DNA of 64,000 nt from Phoronis australis (GCA_002633005.1 NMRA01000028.1:1513630-1577629); one strand, 5' to 3'; numbered from the stretch's first letter, positions 12,948-26,763 are shown. Made by a program: numbers and translations. The notes: generated by a model from the sequence alone, not told the origin.

Positions 12948-14683
12948 GAGGATTAAACAGATTAGTCACAGAAAGACGAGGCTGACCTGTCCCAACCTTG
13001 CTTTAGTGCGCCTCCTGGTGTTGATGTTAGTAAAACGTCATTGCCATAAATCAGTAAAGATTCTAAGGACCGGTGAAGGCCCAAGTTTTTGGATCCTGGG
13101 ACAATGAGTATTACAGTATCAAATGGTACAAGACCAGTATCAGAAAGCATTCGTAATCAAGTTAATGCTGATTGTTATGTATCACTCACTACGCCTCATG
13201 TTTCAATTTTACTTATAGCAAACTTCAGTTGAGGTAACCGCATACCTGCAGCTGGTTAAGTTCAAGGGGACTTTACCAAGGAATGTACTTAACAAATTAT
13301 TTGCCTGTTCACATGAACTTTTGACAGTTAAGTGAGAGGTGATGTGGCATGTTCCGCCACACCATAATTAACAAAGATACTGTACTCCCAATTGTCTCAA
13401 GTTGAGGAGTCGGTTTGAAGCACATAGAAAGGTTTACATATTTTTGCCAGTAAAAGTGTATCCAGAAAATGTTTTTTTGTGAAAAATCTTGTAACCAACA
13501 CACTATAGAACTGTGCTAGTTGGGTTTTCTTCAAAGTTAAAATTCTTCAGATAATTTTGACATAGAGGGATAACCTCCATCAGCTGGGTTGAACCAAACT
13601 TGTGCATGTTCTACTGCTTGTATGTGGAGCCTTGTTATGATTGAAAGATGGAATTTTCTGTTGCATTGAATTTTACACGATTAGTTATTTAGTGTGCCAA
13701 TTGGTAAAATTCATGACTTGAAGTAGGTAATAAGTTTTGTCAGTATCAAGGATGTTTGGATTTTAATTATTCAGCAATCTGTCATACTTTTAATGCTGGA
13801 AGCATTCCAGAAACTAAAATTAATATCAATTTCTTATTTGTTTCTTCAGCAATTATATTCACGTCTCAATAACATCAAGAAAGTGCCGTGGATTTCGGTA
13901 AAAATTATTCAGTTTGAGGCATTAGTAAAATTTCGTTTTTATGCAATGTTTGAAAATCAGAAAATGTTTAAAATGTTTATTTTTTGTTTAGGGTTTGAAG
14001 GCTACAGCTTTCACCAGACAAGAGTTGATAATTTTTTAAGCTCCCGTTGTAATGTAGCATGCATAATTTTTGTCTAAAGGATTGGAACTGTAAGTGGCCA
14101 TTTTGTATGTAACCTAAAATCAATATCTTGATACCCTCAACACAACTTTTTGCGACTTGTCTAATGCTTTTGTCAACACGATTCAACAGCATTACACGGG
14201 TGTTGTAACATTGTTACCTGAATGGATGCTACTTGGATCCAATCGCTACTGATAAAATTTCTATGTTAGAAGTTAAATTAATATCTTATTTAGGAACGGA
14301 AGACGACGGAAATAAGTTGCTGTTATTTCATGTCATTCCTATACCAATAGATTTATTTTAGTTTTTATTTATTTTTACTGATAATCTTAGTCTTATTTGT
14401 TGTCCTTTACTTCAGTTTGTGTGTCTTTCAGTCTGCATCTGTCAACTAAAGTATGCCCTACAGTATGGTACTGTCAGTCTATGTGAAAAATCAATATTAT
14501 TTATGAATTGCAGAGCCATTGAGTCCATCTCAGATCGGTTTTATTTTGAAATCCAACAAATTATAACCATACAGGTGGTTCGAAACCTTACACAACTAAA
14601 TATTGTTCAGGTATGACGAGGTGAAGAATCTCTCCATGGCTTCAGGTAGTTGTGCCCATTGTCCATGGCCACAACCTTTATCT
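12948..14683. other. Convergent intergenic region between GTF3C2 and SRP68
   Basis: Must hold both 3' UTRs. Several minus-orientation AATAAA strings (TTTATT at about 14352-14378) lie about 310-330 bp past the SRP68 stop and could serve as its poly(A) signals. An ATTAAA lies at about 12955 for GTF3C2. No other coding sequence is supported. Confidence 0.5.
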
Positions 14684-17600
14684 TTACTTGCTCCCCCAGC
14701 CCAGCCAACCACTGACCATACTGGTGAAACCGCCTTTCTTTTTCTGGTCCATTTTGTCATCCAGAGAAGGCAACTGGACATGGTTGAGAGCCAGGTCAAA
14801 GAACAATGGCTTACATGGCACTGGCTGGAAGTCTGGCCTGAGGTTGACGAATGCTTCCTTCCGAGACACTATCTGGCTATCCTCAGCATACATGTGCAGT
14901 CTGTCAGCAAGAAGCTGCAAGGATGAAAAACAAAAGGCTCAACAACTGAATTTTCTGATATAGTACAAAATACAACAGCATCTTAATGCATCCTAAATAG
15001 TACGAAGACCATTTTAGCAGTGTTTAAATAAATATAACCAGCTGGAGTGGAGTGTTCCAATAGGAAACAGTTGCCTCAACAAAACAATTCTTTGGCGCTC
15101 ATGAGTTTCAGAACATGGGAAACTATTCACAGATACGTCACCTACGACATATGTGGACAAATATACATCATTTAGCTCTGGACAGATGACAAATCATTCC
15201 TCATCATGAGAAATGTTAATAATTTTGTTATTCACAAATCTGCATTAGTAATATAAAAACAAACTATAGATTATTTCTTTAAATGCATTGTTTCTCAAAG
15301 TAGAGAGCCAATAGGATGTTTGTCCTTAGACCAATTTTCTATTAATTGGGTTGTGTGATCATGTCGTTTTAATGACATTTTGGCAAAAGATACAGACTCA
15401 GTACAGTGTTCAAATTTCTAATTTCTAAAGGTATAAAAGATCAAAAATGCAATTTTCTTAATCATTGTATTGTTTTTGTTTCATTCCACTTAAAAGTTAT
15501 GTTCATAAAAATTCCAGAAGTCCTATTTCTGATAGACCCTCGTACAAAATTAAAACATTTAAAAACTTTCTAACACAATTTTGGAGAATAAGCATACAGC
15601 ATAGTTTGTAAAAGTTTTGGAATACAGTCCATAACGCATACACGGTACATTTGAAAGTTTCATTTAAATGTGAATGGCCACATTTTTCTAAGGTTGCACA
15701 TAACCTTAAACTTAAAAGTGTCTTACCCGTTTGTCCTTGGCAGACAGGTGTTGAATAGGGCTGCTCTGAGTGTCCATGACGCTACCCGCATGGCATGAGT
15801 ACTTGCTCTCCTCAACAGACTCCGCAAGCGTTTTCAAGTCATCCTGGTATTTCTACGGATAACATATCAAGTTGGATAATACAACCAATTATTGATGAAC
15901 AATACCTATTAACATAATTAACACAGAAGATTGCACACACTGTCGGCTCACTCTATTCAAACGGTAAATAAACTTAGCAACAGTCTTAAAACTAGTTACT
16001 TCAACCAACTGGGGTTGTGTTCCATCAACCCAAGATTAGCTTGCACTAACAGCGAAAAATCTTCCCTTATGAAACAGAAACGGTAAAGTCAATCCCACAA
16101 TTCAACATTACCACATACCTTTCCAATCATATCAGTGGGCGCTAACGAACTCTGGAGGCATACTAGCGAAAGACTCGGCTTTTACTTATACATTGCACGA
16201 TCTTGCTTTTTTTGCACGAAACTACACTGGTGATCTCAACAAACCACCCCATGTAAATGTAGATGAAATTTGTTCGGAAGATGCTTTATCTGATAACAGT
16301 TCTAGGGCCTGTTCCAAGAAACCAACTAAGTTCATTATTGACCTAAGACCAAGATTTGTCTCCACCTCTAAACTTTGAAACTTCCACATCGGCCAAGTTA
16401 CGTCAAATTTAAGTCAAAAACTTTAAGTCAAACTTCAGATCATTTTCTTGGGATGCACTTCAGACAAAGTTTAGTTTTATCTTAAACTTGGCTTAAGTTT
16501 TTGTCTTAGCAGAGTCAGTTTTTATGAAACGGACCCCAGTACATTTATTGTACAAAACAAAAATTCCGCCCTAAGCCCTATATTAAATAGCAAGAAACAA
16601 CACTGGAACAAACGAATCAAATGCAAACGATTCCCATGCATAAATGGCACAACCTCAGCCATAAGAGATCGAAGTTGGCGTTCCATTCTTCCAGTTCTAT
16701 GGACCTCCACATTACCTGACTATTCTCCATGGCATCCTTAGTGCAGGCCTCCTCAGCGCTGTGTATATATTGCTGAGTCCTCTCAAACAATGCAAGAGCT
16801 TCCGGCCACTTCTTTAGCTGGGAATATGACTGCCCAATATAGAAGCATCTACCAAAACAGGACAATCCAAAGTAAACCAAAAAATAAAGAAAAACTTTGA
16901 TGTTATCACTTCAATCCCACAATGCATGAAGTTGTAATATTGAGTAGATATTTGGGTCTGCCCTAGCAACATGAATTACATAGATTTTCATGAATTACAA
17001 CAGCTTAAAGTAATGTGTCCTGAATCACTCCCAGAAACAATTGTTTTAATAACAAATTAGTGAAGAAAATAACATACTGCAATTGCAAACGTGTTTCAAC
17101 AGCCTGTATTTGGGAAACCATATCTTCTTAGTCTTGAAAATGGTACTGCAACTGTCGAAACATGTTGCCAATTGCAAAATATGATATTTTCAAACTACTT
17201 AAAGCATATAAAACATTACATCCTTCACCTGTACTTCTTTCATAAAATAACAGATAAAAGTTGGTGTAATTTCTGAATCAGTAAGGCAGACGTTAGATAA
17301 ACAAATACTTACTTAAAGGCTTTGAAGACCAAGACTTCTGCCTCGATCTCTGCGTGCAAATCAGTCTTACTCTGCAGACCACTCAGCTGTGGGATCTCCA
17401 TCAAATTCTAAAATGAGGTACAAAATTCAGCAAACAACAAAAGCTCAGTCACAATCTAATACAATGGTCGGAGGGAAGACATGTCAAAAAGTGTAAGTGG
17501 CGCAGTGACTATTGTTAAAACACAGTTAACATCAATGTGATGTGAAGATGATACAACATAATGACAATGGCAATCGCAAACAAACACTGTTTACAAAGTA

Positions 17601-20600
17601 ACTCCATTGCAAGCAAAAATTTTGGAGAATGAAAAGGTAAACTTGAGAATTTCAGATGTGCTCCGGCTCAAACTAGCACCCCTACTGGCTGTAGTGATAG
17701 AAAGCGTGAAAACAAGTCAACTACTGCCAAATTGGGTAGCCACTCTGACCAACATTGTGTAGACAACAACTTAGGGAAGTTGCATATTTATATGTCTGCC
17801 ATGAATTAAAAATGATTTATACAATTAATGTATTATTTTAACAGACCATGGCATCCTTGTTCACCTGACAACATTGCTATTTTTTTTAAATACACAACAT
17901 TAGTTTCTGAGTTATACATTTAGCCGAATATATTAATGGCACTTTTGATGGGAGCATGTCGCCAGATGTATAATTTAAGCTCTACATAAGACACAACCTG
18001 CTTAAACATTGTTTTCTATCCACATGATAATTTTAATTAAATAATAATAAATTAATAAATTTGTCAGTAATATTGCTGTAAGCTTTTCAAAAACTGACCA
18101 TCACTTATCTCTTCCCAGACAAGCTCCGTTACACTTTTTAGCAGAAAACACCAAATTAAGCCTGGTAAAACTCAACCAAAATTCCACACTCACCACTTGA
18201 GCTTTATGAATCTACCTCAGTAGCCACTTGGTGGCGCTGTATATCAAAGGTTAAACATTTTCCAGTGGAGGTCACCATATATTTCCTCTCCTATTTATTA
18301 CAAGCCATACACGTGAGAGAAAAAATACTACCCAATAGATAAATACAAAACATCTGAACAATGATGGCATATTTCAAACAAGAACAACTTACAGTGACAG
18401 GTCGTTCATCAATGTTCCATATTATTTCGTTAAAAAAACCTACCTGTATGACAATTTCATACAACCGCACCAGTTCATGTGGTCTAGCTACGACTTTGCC
18501 CTCACCATCAGGAACCAGACTGTTTTTCAGAGACTGAACCATCACCAAGTTGCGCTCGACTGTCTTCCTCAGACGCAGGTACGTCAGATAAGTGTGCAGG
18601 AAATGAAGACTGGACACTTTACCATCTGACTGTGGCTCTCTCTGGCTGGCTACAAATTTCTGAAAAAGCAATTCACTAGAGTATGTTGATTATGTCTATC
18701 GCAACCTCACTTTAAAACTAGCAAGTGTCTTGCAAGCCCAACAAGATCAAACAAGATGATCTTAAAGGCTGCCACTGAAAAATAGTTGGACACCTACATG
18801 TGCTACCAGCTTGTGGCAGAAAATGGTATCTGCGCTTTCAAGGTCCCAATAATTCCATTGCTGACAACCCTAAGTAGCGACATTTCCGAAAACAATTGTT
18901 TAGGTTCATTTTTTATGTTGAAAATTTGCTAATCAAACAAGATAACACCACAGACCAAATGGAGTTAATTGAATGTTCATCAAGTCCCCAGTTGAAGTTC
19001 ATCACTTCAGGTTGACGTAATTAGCACAGCGTGGGACTTGTAATCAGTTCCTGGCCACTGAGTACTTGCAAGGGACACGTACCCGATAACTCTTGTTTTC
19101 ATCAAAACAATTACAGGAGAGTGCATAACTTAATAAAGCCCACACATAGTTGTGACCAGTAATCACCTTAAACAGTCGCAGACTGCACTATATGACACAT
19201 AAAAAAGAAAGGCCAAATTTCAGCAAAATAAAAATAATAACTAGTCACAGTTAAAAATTCACAATTCATGAAAACCAGCAATTGTTATTAAAAATGTTCC
19301 AGTAGAAAGATGATATTTGCAATGTAACATAAAGTGTGTGCTTTTTTGTGACCTCACTGCATGACTTAATTAACTCACAGGATCAGCCTTCAGCTCGTCT
19401 CGGAGCACTTGAAGAGTATTAACACACTCTTTCAACAGACTTTCGTAAATGGACACTTTGCTGTCAAGATCATCAGCCTGTGAAATATCCTTCTCTCCCT
19501 CTTGTAAATTTAGCAGGAACATGCGTACACTCTCATTTTTTATTGGAATGCACCGGCCAAGCCATGTAACCTCCAGTAGACTGGAAGCCTGCTTCTCGCG
19601 ACTTTGGGCAATAAGTTCCTGAAAAGCAGGGAACATTTTATCACACCAATCTATAACATTCCATCCAACAGCCACTAGTTTTTAACCAGCCACCAGCAGG
19701 CTAACATTATGCCCATCAAAAAGAACATCTCATTTCAAAGTATTAGTTTGATGTTATTAAGATGAGTATATAAGAAATCATTATGAAATATTGCTAATAA
19801 TCTCCTAGACTCACCAATTTTTACCAACATGAGAAATGTTTAACAAGTGCATTATCAAAATACCTGCACCAAATTCAAATACCAAAAAGCAATCTTGAAA
19901 TAGGCACTCCTACCAACAGACACTCAATACACAAATTTCAGCAACACATTCTTGTAATCACTTTGTCTCAACTAGACAGTATATTGAAGGTAACAGAGCT
20001 ACCTTAATACGATCATGACACTTACATCAAGCCTTGACGTCAACATGTCTTCTCTTCCTGATTTCATTCTCATCTGTACCAAATCCTCCAGAGCGGACTC
20101 ATCTCCTATCTTATACGCGCAATAACGTATACTAGGAGTTATCTCTTCGACTTTTTGTCGGAAAAGCCCTTCCTCGTCAGCAAATGCAGAGTCCAACTTT
20201 TCATAGATAGTCCTAGAAACATTCAGACATACATGTTTAAACATTAATATTCATGAAATATGTAATTTTTCTAATTAATAATTTATTTTAACAAAATAAT
20301 AGAAATTAACAGCAAAATGCATGACTTTTCAACAAATGTGACATGAATTACATTTAGAAACACTTCATGTCTGATCCTGGCAAACAAGATAAACCAGCCA
20401 ACTTACTTGGTTTCAGTTAGATGCTCAACTGCCAGTTTCCAGTTTTGCAGTTCAAATTCTAGGCTCCCAGTAATCCATAGGGAATATGCCTGAAAATGTA
20501 CAAGACGAGGTGACTATCAAACACTATACAACTTGTGTTGTCAGAAAGCAACAATGCCTTTTAACATCAAATACACACAGTGGATTTGCTTCAATTTTAG

Positions 20601-23148
20601 ACAAATGTATATCTCAAAAGTGTCATTTTAGGCTATTTCAAACACTTACAAAACTGATATAAATGTTCACAGTTTTATCGCCTCTTTGCAGTACAGCACA
20701 GCACAACACCAATTACACTGAAGAGAACTAAAAATATATTTTATCGTTTTTTTGTTTAGAAATTCACGCTCACACAAACTCACAGCCCATACACTCTAAG
20801 ACTCCTGCCTTCACTTTTCAATTCAGGAAACTCACTTTTCACTTCCCAAGCATTCGAAACTTACACAAAATTGAGTCATGGGAAAATCTGAAGTTGAAGT
20901 GGAGCCCCTGGAGATATGAGGGCATGTGAGTCTACAGCCCTCAACACACCAATATTCACCTGCACTTCCAGTTTTGTTCTGGCATCACACTTGTCACTTT
21001 CACACAGAGCCAGCAGTTCCTGAGCACAGTCTACTGCCTTGCGTAACTTGTTCACCATGTGGAACCGTTTCCTAGGCTCCGTGTTTGCTTCAGACTTGAG
21101 CTGCATGGCGTAACTCCAGTTTCTTTCAGTGGACATCAGTGGAATGAACAAGAATCTAAAAACAGTAACAAAGACTCTCTTCACCTTTGTTTTCTAAACA
21201 AGTATGGTATCCTGAAATGAGCTGCTTTAAGCAGAGTAGTAAAAAATAATGTAGCCTATGTATTACCACAACCAGTGCAAAAGTACTGCATTAAGGCTAT
21301 GGACAATAATGTTGTTTTCACACAGCATGTGTTTCACAGAAGACTAAGCGAGACGTGGGGGAGGATCTGTTGAATGTCAATGTATCACCATGGTCAATGA
21401 CAGAAACAGCAGCTGTGGAATGCTTTTGCAGAGGCCTAAATGCAGCATCTAGGCACAAAATAAGAGCACCACCCAAGTACCACATCATGTCTTTCGACAT
21501 ATTTACAGCTAAGCACAGATGTGGACTCACACTGAAAAATCTTTTGCTCTAAACTTCTGCATTTGAAATGACTTATACGGTAAAGTTTCTTTAACTTAAA
21601 ACACAATATGGTGAATCAGTAAAAGTTTATTTTATCAAAGTGTTCAACACAAGTAAGTACAAGAAGAGAATTTTACTAATTGTTTGAAAACTTCACATTC
21701 CGTACTATAGCGGTCATCGACAAACACAAGATGAAATTTTGATCATTTTTGGAAATAAGCAAGTTTGAAAATGACAATTTTGGCCATTACTTTTGTTCGA
21801 ATTTAATTAAAACTTTAACCTACATCTAGTACTTGTAACACGAACCTGACGTCAGCCAAGATGTCTTCTGAAATCTTTTTAGGCTTGTAATAGTTTTTCT
21901 GACCCTGCTGGAAGTGCAGGGACTTTCTAATTCTGCGTATCCTCCTGGAACAGTAGCTACGATAGCGCTGGTAATCACCGTGGCGCAGTCCATGCTGTTG
22001 TTGAGCCTCACTTATAATATGTAACACTGCAACGAAAGTTGAAGCTTACTGAGCAGCTGGCAATAGTCACTTTCAGGGGTCCTGCATTTTAAGTACCAGT
22101 TTGATGCCTGTTATTGAGTGGAGAAAACTGGTTCTCAAAATTTGGACCCTTGTAAATGACTATTATACGGCGCGCACTCCTATTTTTACCACGCCCGCCA
22201 GGAGCGTGCTCAGTGTTAAAAATGGCCAGATACTGATTTGGGCAACTAAATGAAGGACTGCTCAAAGAAAAAGTATGATTACGGTAGTATTTGTTGGAGT
22301 TCGAAGGAGTTAAAGACATTGACAGCCTCCTACGGGGGTGTCCCAAAAGGTACTTATAACAACGTGACTTTGTTGTTTCAATCAGTGTGAGGCATAATTC
22401 GCCGAAAAGCTTCTGGCATAAAAGCTTCACCGTCTCTACTGGGGCCAGCTAGACGGTGGTCACTGTCTAGCTCCTTACAACGTGGTCTATATCCATTTGT
22501 CCCGAGTTTTCATTTTTAAATGTTAGCAACTAAGGGATATGTCAGTGCTTGATTTAGAAAACCAATTTCATCCAATAAGTAAATAGCAGGCCCATTAGTA
22601 ATTTCCATAACTCACTGATTACCAGGTTATCAGTATCAGTTACTGTGCATTTTACAAATGCCTCAAACTTCAGAAAACAGGTTACTTCCTACCCAACTCC
22701 ACTCGTCGTAGTCATATTTAAATCAATTTTCAAAGGTGTTTCAAAATTTGCCTGTTGATTAAAATAAAGCGATTGTGTTATATTTATGCAAACTAACTCG
22801 ATGGTACAAGTTATTTACTAAACGAAAATGAAAATTAAGCAGCTAGGTGGTGCAAGTAGACCTGGATACGAGTTGGCTAGGGTACGAACTGAACGGAAAG
22901 CAAATTTGGGTTCCATCATCGGCACCGTTTCTCGTCGTCGGTCTTGGAGCTTAGATCGAAACTCGAGTTGATTTGCGAGATTAGCCTTTTGTCTTTTAGC
23001 TTCACGTCTCATGAGGTAATGTGACAGAAATATAGCGCATTAGGTTATTCCGAAGATACTAACCATCCAATCTGAATAGTGAATCCAACGGTTTCCCTTC
23101 ATTCTGCAAGTCGCATATGGAATTTTCGCCACGCACATCGTCGTCCAT
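14684..23148 (-). CDS. SRP68: Signal recognition particle 68 kDa subunit, complete, 11 exons
   Basis: With SRP72 it forms the SRP68/72 heterodimer that binds 7SL RNA in the signal recognition particle for co-translational ER targeting. Exons, in transcript order: 23064-23148, 21846-22026, 20960-21155, 20407-20489, 20026-20212, 19379-19618, 18444-18659, 17313-17407, 16716-16848, 15727-15852, 14684-14914. These sum to 1773 nt, or 590 aa, and every junction is GT-AG and in phase. Human SRP68 is 627 aa; the difference is mainly its Gly-rich N-terminus. Landmarks in order: QQQHGLRHGDYQRYRSYCSR (RNA-binding domain), RNWSYAMQLKSEANTEPRKR, TIYEKLDSAF, IRYCAYKIGDES, HFLHTYLTYLRL, CFYIGQSYSQLKKWPEAL, and PVPCKPLFFDLALNHVQLPS near the SRP72-binding C-terminus. 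The start is the only ATG before the first in-phase donor. Confidence 0.95.
16305..16537. mobile_element. MITE family C, copy 1, in an SRP68 intron
   Basis: Begins GGGCCTGTTCCAAGAAACC and ends near-complementary (TTTTATGAAACGGACCCC). The interior is rich in alternating CTTAAGT and ACTTAAG strings. A second copy in opposite orientation lies at 59885-60089. Confidence 0.7.
22060..22167. mobile_element. MITE family A, copy 2, in SRP68 intron 1
   Basis: Left end GCAATAGTCACTTTCAGGGG and right end ACCCTTGTAAATGACTATT are near reverse complements. The interior shares AGTACCAGTTTGATGCCTGT and ACTGGTTCTCAAAAT with the copy at 11143. Confidence 0.7.
22245..22440 (+). repeat. Dispersed repeat D, copy 1
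   Basis: Shares about 180 bp in the same orientation with 49165-49345. Matching strings are GATTACGGTAGTATTTGTT, AAGGAGTTAAAGACATTGAC, ACAACGTGACTTTG and AATTCGCCGAAAAG. No ends or target-site duplications are evident. Confidence 0.65.
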
Positions 23149-23410
23149 ATTGCGTGGTTTGCGCTATTGCCACTTGGGGGACTGGGGGTAGCATCGAGAG
23201 TCCTCTAGTGGAATGGATTGAAGACTTTTAGAGCGCGCTCCATAGACGATACGAGCGACCTCTGTGTACACTTAGGCACACTGAGAAAAATAGAGCTCAT
23301 AAGGCACACGTCACGCTACAACAGCAGTTTTTCGAGTAAATCGATTTTTGACCTTTAATGAACAAAAATTGCCCCAAAACTCGACCAAAACGTGATTTTG
23401 ATAACACTCA
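23149..23410 (-). promoter_or_regulatory. Probable SRP68 5' UTR and promoter region
   Basis: Lies directly upstream of the SRP68 ATG (23148, minus strand) and is richer in CpG than its surroundings. No TATA box is obvious. Assigned by position only. Confidence 0.35.
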
Positions 23411-23413
23411 TTC

Positions 23414-23421
23414 TGACGTCA
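23414..23421. promoter_or_regulatory. Perfect CRE palindrome, proximal
   Basis: TGACGTCA, the full cAMP-response element, about 270 bp upstream of the SRP68 start codon. It is followed by CCATTGTTTAG, and the same arrangement recurs at the second CRE at 23751. Confidence 0.4.
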
Positions 23422-23699
23422 CCATTGTTTAGTTCACAGTTTCACGAGAAACTTCATTTTGTTACCACTTGGACTGAAGTGATACATGAATACTTACTGT
23501 GCATACTTGTAGTAGCCTAATTCTACCTCCATAAGTTTTTCCACGGGTAATCATATGTAGGGAAGCAAAATTTTGTGATTGGGATTGAGATTTATGTACA
23601 AGCGACCTCGATTTTGATGTCGTTGTTATCTTTGTTGCTGCATGATACGACATTAAACGTTACTTTTAGTACAGAACAGCCCAATGGATACGTTTCACA

Positions 23700-23743
23700 A
23701 ATCAGACTTTCAGAGACTTTTAAAAAAGTCTCAAAGTCTGATT
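23700..23743. other. Strong hairpin, about 20-bp stem
   Basis: AATCAGACTTTCAGAGAC and its continuation pair with GAGTTTCAGACTAA read in reverse (right arm AAAAGTCTCAAAGTCTGATT). The stem is perfect except for a 2-nt bulge, with a 2-nt loop. It sits 8 bp upstream of the distal CRE. Confidence 0.7.
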
Positions 23744-23750
23744 GTTATCA

Positions 23751-23758
23751 TGACGTCA
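23751..23758. promoter_or_regulatory. Perfect CRE palindrome, distal
   Basis: Second TGACGTCA, about 600 bp upstream of the SRP68 ATG, followed by ACACCATTGTTC and AACTTCATTG, echoing the CCATTGTT and AACTTCATTT context of the proximal copy. This suggests a duplicated module or repeat ends. Confidence 0.4.
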
Positions 23759-24411
23759 ACACCATTGTTCAAGAAGTGCAACTTCATTGACGTGACATGT
23801 AATGAAATGACAGCATGCTCCGACTCTGGCCACAGGTGACCTGCAGGCATTCTATAGCCTAATAAGAGCAATGTACATTACTATAATTTTAGTCTCGTTG
23901 AATAAGAGCTTGCGATCCTAAGGCTCGCTGCGAGAGCTTGCACTGTAAAATTCCATATGTCTGATCGACTCAGTTTTGATCGAGTGTTGTAGTTATCACA
24001 AGCCTAATTCCATTGCTTCGTTTTCATTTTATACTGAATTTTATTGTTTATCAAGCGAGACTCGAGGTACTTTTCCAGAAAACCAGCGATTTCCCGACAC
24101 TGACAATTGCATTGATCATACTTAATACGCATCAACAGGCTTTGGATCTGGCTGCCAGTGGATGCCAGGAGCAGTCTAGCCTCTGATATCTTTTTAACCC
24201 TAGTCTTAGAACCACTTTCGACAACTTATCAAGCTATATATATGCAAGGACTGGATTTTCTGGCAACAGGACATTGTTGGTGCCGGTTGAATTGGTGTTA
24301 CTGTATTTTATGAAAAGAAGTGATATTTGGTTTTCTGGGTGTTTTTTCTGCAATCAGTGAAAGTTTAAGCCTTACTAACAGTTATGTTTACATAACTTTC
24401 GCAACGGAACT

Positions 24412-24418
24412 AAGTGTG

Positions 24419-24463
<45 letters not shown>
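24412..24463 (+). repeat. (TG)n microsatellite ending at an ambiguous base
   Basis: About 50 bp of TG dinucleotides run into an 'n' at 24464, consistent with a short sequencing or assembly gap caused by the repeat. Confidence 0.9.
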
Positions 24464-24606
24464 NAATTCATTTGTGTCATGTTTACTTGTTGACCAAATA
24501 CCTGTTAATTCCACTCCTGAGGAATGAATGTTGCCTTTAAATAAAATTAAAAAGTGGAAAGTTTTAAGAATCAAATTCAGCGCTTTGTTACTAACAGTGT
24601 ACATTG

Positions 24607-25025
24607 TACTTGCCAACTATCCCGCTTTTGGCGGACTATCCCACTTTTTGAATTTTTCCCCGCCTCCATCCCGCCACACCATATGAAAATGCCCTGCTTC
24701 TTGACTGACGGTGAAATTGACAGATTTTCATACATACGCGATAGAGCCCTATTTTCCCGTTCGATTAAAAAGAAAAAGCGGAAGTTTCATGGGATTTAGT
24801 GGCACCCGCAATTTCCCATTCGACTTAAAATCGCCGTCAGGAACTTTTGCGTGTTACGTCTTCCGTTCGAAAAAAAAAACGTTGTCCCCACGTTTGTGTG
24901 TGTTGCGGCGGACATTTCACCCTTGCATTTTGGCATAGATCCAGATGTCTCGCTTTTCATCCAAAAGCGCCGCTTTTCAATCTAGTTGTCCCGTTTTTTT
25001 CATTCTAGAATGTTGACAGCTATGC
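24607..25025. mobile_element. Possible terminal-inverted-repeat transposon relic
   Basis: The left edge reads TTGCCAACTATCCCGCTTTT followed by further CCCGC/CCCAC strings. The right edge reads TAGTTGTCCCGTTTTTTTC then ATTCTAGAATGTTGACAGC, roughly the inverse of the left. No transposase is visible. Confidence 0.35.
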
Positions 25026-26763
25026 AACAGCTGTTCAAAATAACATTGTCTCGTTGTCATGAATATTGTTATTTTCCAGAGTCCACCTTCTTTGGTAACA
25101 TAGCAATCGTAAGAACGTGTTTCAATGTCTCTTGTCTACGGTAACGCGTAGTGCATGCATCCGGATCAATACTTTTTACTTTCTGAGGAAATGAGCTTAT
25201 TTACAAACTACTATGAAAGTCATATACTGCAACCTATGTAGTGATCTATGCACAATACATTTCAAAACTACACAATAAATTTTCGCCCATTTTTATCTAT
25301 CAGAGAGCATTTATCTGCAAATTTCGGATAGGTAGTTTGCCGCATTTTTGTAAATGTCAATGCATCCAAATTTCTTGCTGAAGAACGGTATCAAATGGCA
25401 CCGAAGATCTAATTAATGTATGAAGATGTATAATTTGGTATAAGTGCCAGACTGAATTCTTCACGGTAATTGTGACGGATCCATATTTTAAATGTTTTGT
25501 CTTGATAGGATAGAAATCCTTTGAATCGTTGAATTTATTTCCCTTCTGGTTTAAGTAGTCATTTATATAACCTTTCTGGTTCATTTCCATTATGTGTTAC
25601 TACTATACCCTGTTATTTTTCGCAGTTTGGTATGAGAAATAATAATTATTTATGAATTAAATTATTTATCTTTTGCTTCTTGTATAAATCATTATCGTCA
25701 AAAACTAGTGAAGGGCCTTCTAGTGACATGACACTAATGCAATTCAGTGAGTTGAAAAACGGCGCAATTGCGAAGAGTTTTAATGACAGGAAATTTCATA
25801 GCAAGAACCAGCACCGGAACAAATAAATGAGAGCAAATGCCAAGCATGCACGGCGCGAAGTTACCAGCACGAGGTCGAAATTGGCATTTCATGACTATGA
25901 CTAGAGTTCCGTGCTTTTATCGATACTTACACAGAAATGTGAACATATCTATCCACTTCATCATATTGTCTCCACTATGAAATTTCCTATCGAAATCGAG
26001 TGTCTGTTGCAGTTATTACCACTAAGATTCATAATATCAACTATATTGCTCTTAACAGTTTAATAAAAAAACAGGAATATCTTTTGTGAAACTGGTTTTA
26101 CTTATCACCGTACAAACCTGTGGTGTCTTTCGCTGGTCCACCGTTGAACACACCAATTTCCAACTTAAAACTAGCTGGATAACGCTTATAACGAAGATCA
26201 GTCAGTATAAACTTCAAGGATTTCGAAAGATCGATAAGAAAACAGTAACGTTAGCTGCTTGAGGGTAAATAGCTTTGTCGATTTTTTTTCTTAATTTGTC
26301 CTCGGGATTTTTAACTATTTTGCCTAAATATGTAGGTCACTGTATACGGATATCACATTGTCAAGTCTTCAAAAATCATTGTTCATTGAATTGGTAATGT
26401 AGCACAGCCAGTCTGCTGTCACGGTCATTATCCAGAGAAGGACTTATGCAGCAGAGACCAGGGCCCATATTCATGAAATCATTCTATTTTAGTGGCCTAC
26501 TGGTGTTAGCATAGTTTTAAATCTGAAGTTACATTGTTATTATTTGACTTCAAAAAATCAATGACTTTACAAAAACTCAATGCTGGCGTCTCTAATTACT
26601 TGGCAACTAAGGCAGGTGTGGTTGTAAACTACACAGCTATCAAATGACACAAATGTAAAATTGAATAGGCAAGCTGGCGCCACTCCGGTCCCTGATACTA
26701 TTTTTTCCAGTAAATGTTTACTTTTTATCAGAAACAATACCGTATACATTTCCATATACCCGC
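25026..26763. other. AT-rich intergenic DNA, no gene recognised
   Basis: No splice-consistent exon or family motif found on either strand. The missing N-terminal exon(s) of the CNBD2-like gene might lie here, but I cannot identify them. Confidence 0.35.

Noticed and set aside
22818-23012. 64-codon minus-strand frame between SRP68 exons 1 and 2
   Set aside because: Charged and protein-like, but SRP68 exon 1 joins exon 2 directly in phase and the family has no such insert; no second donor/acceptor pair supports it.
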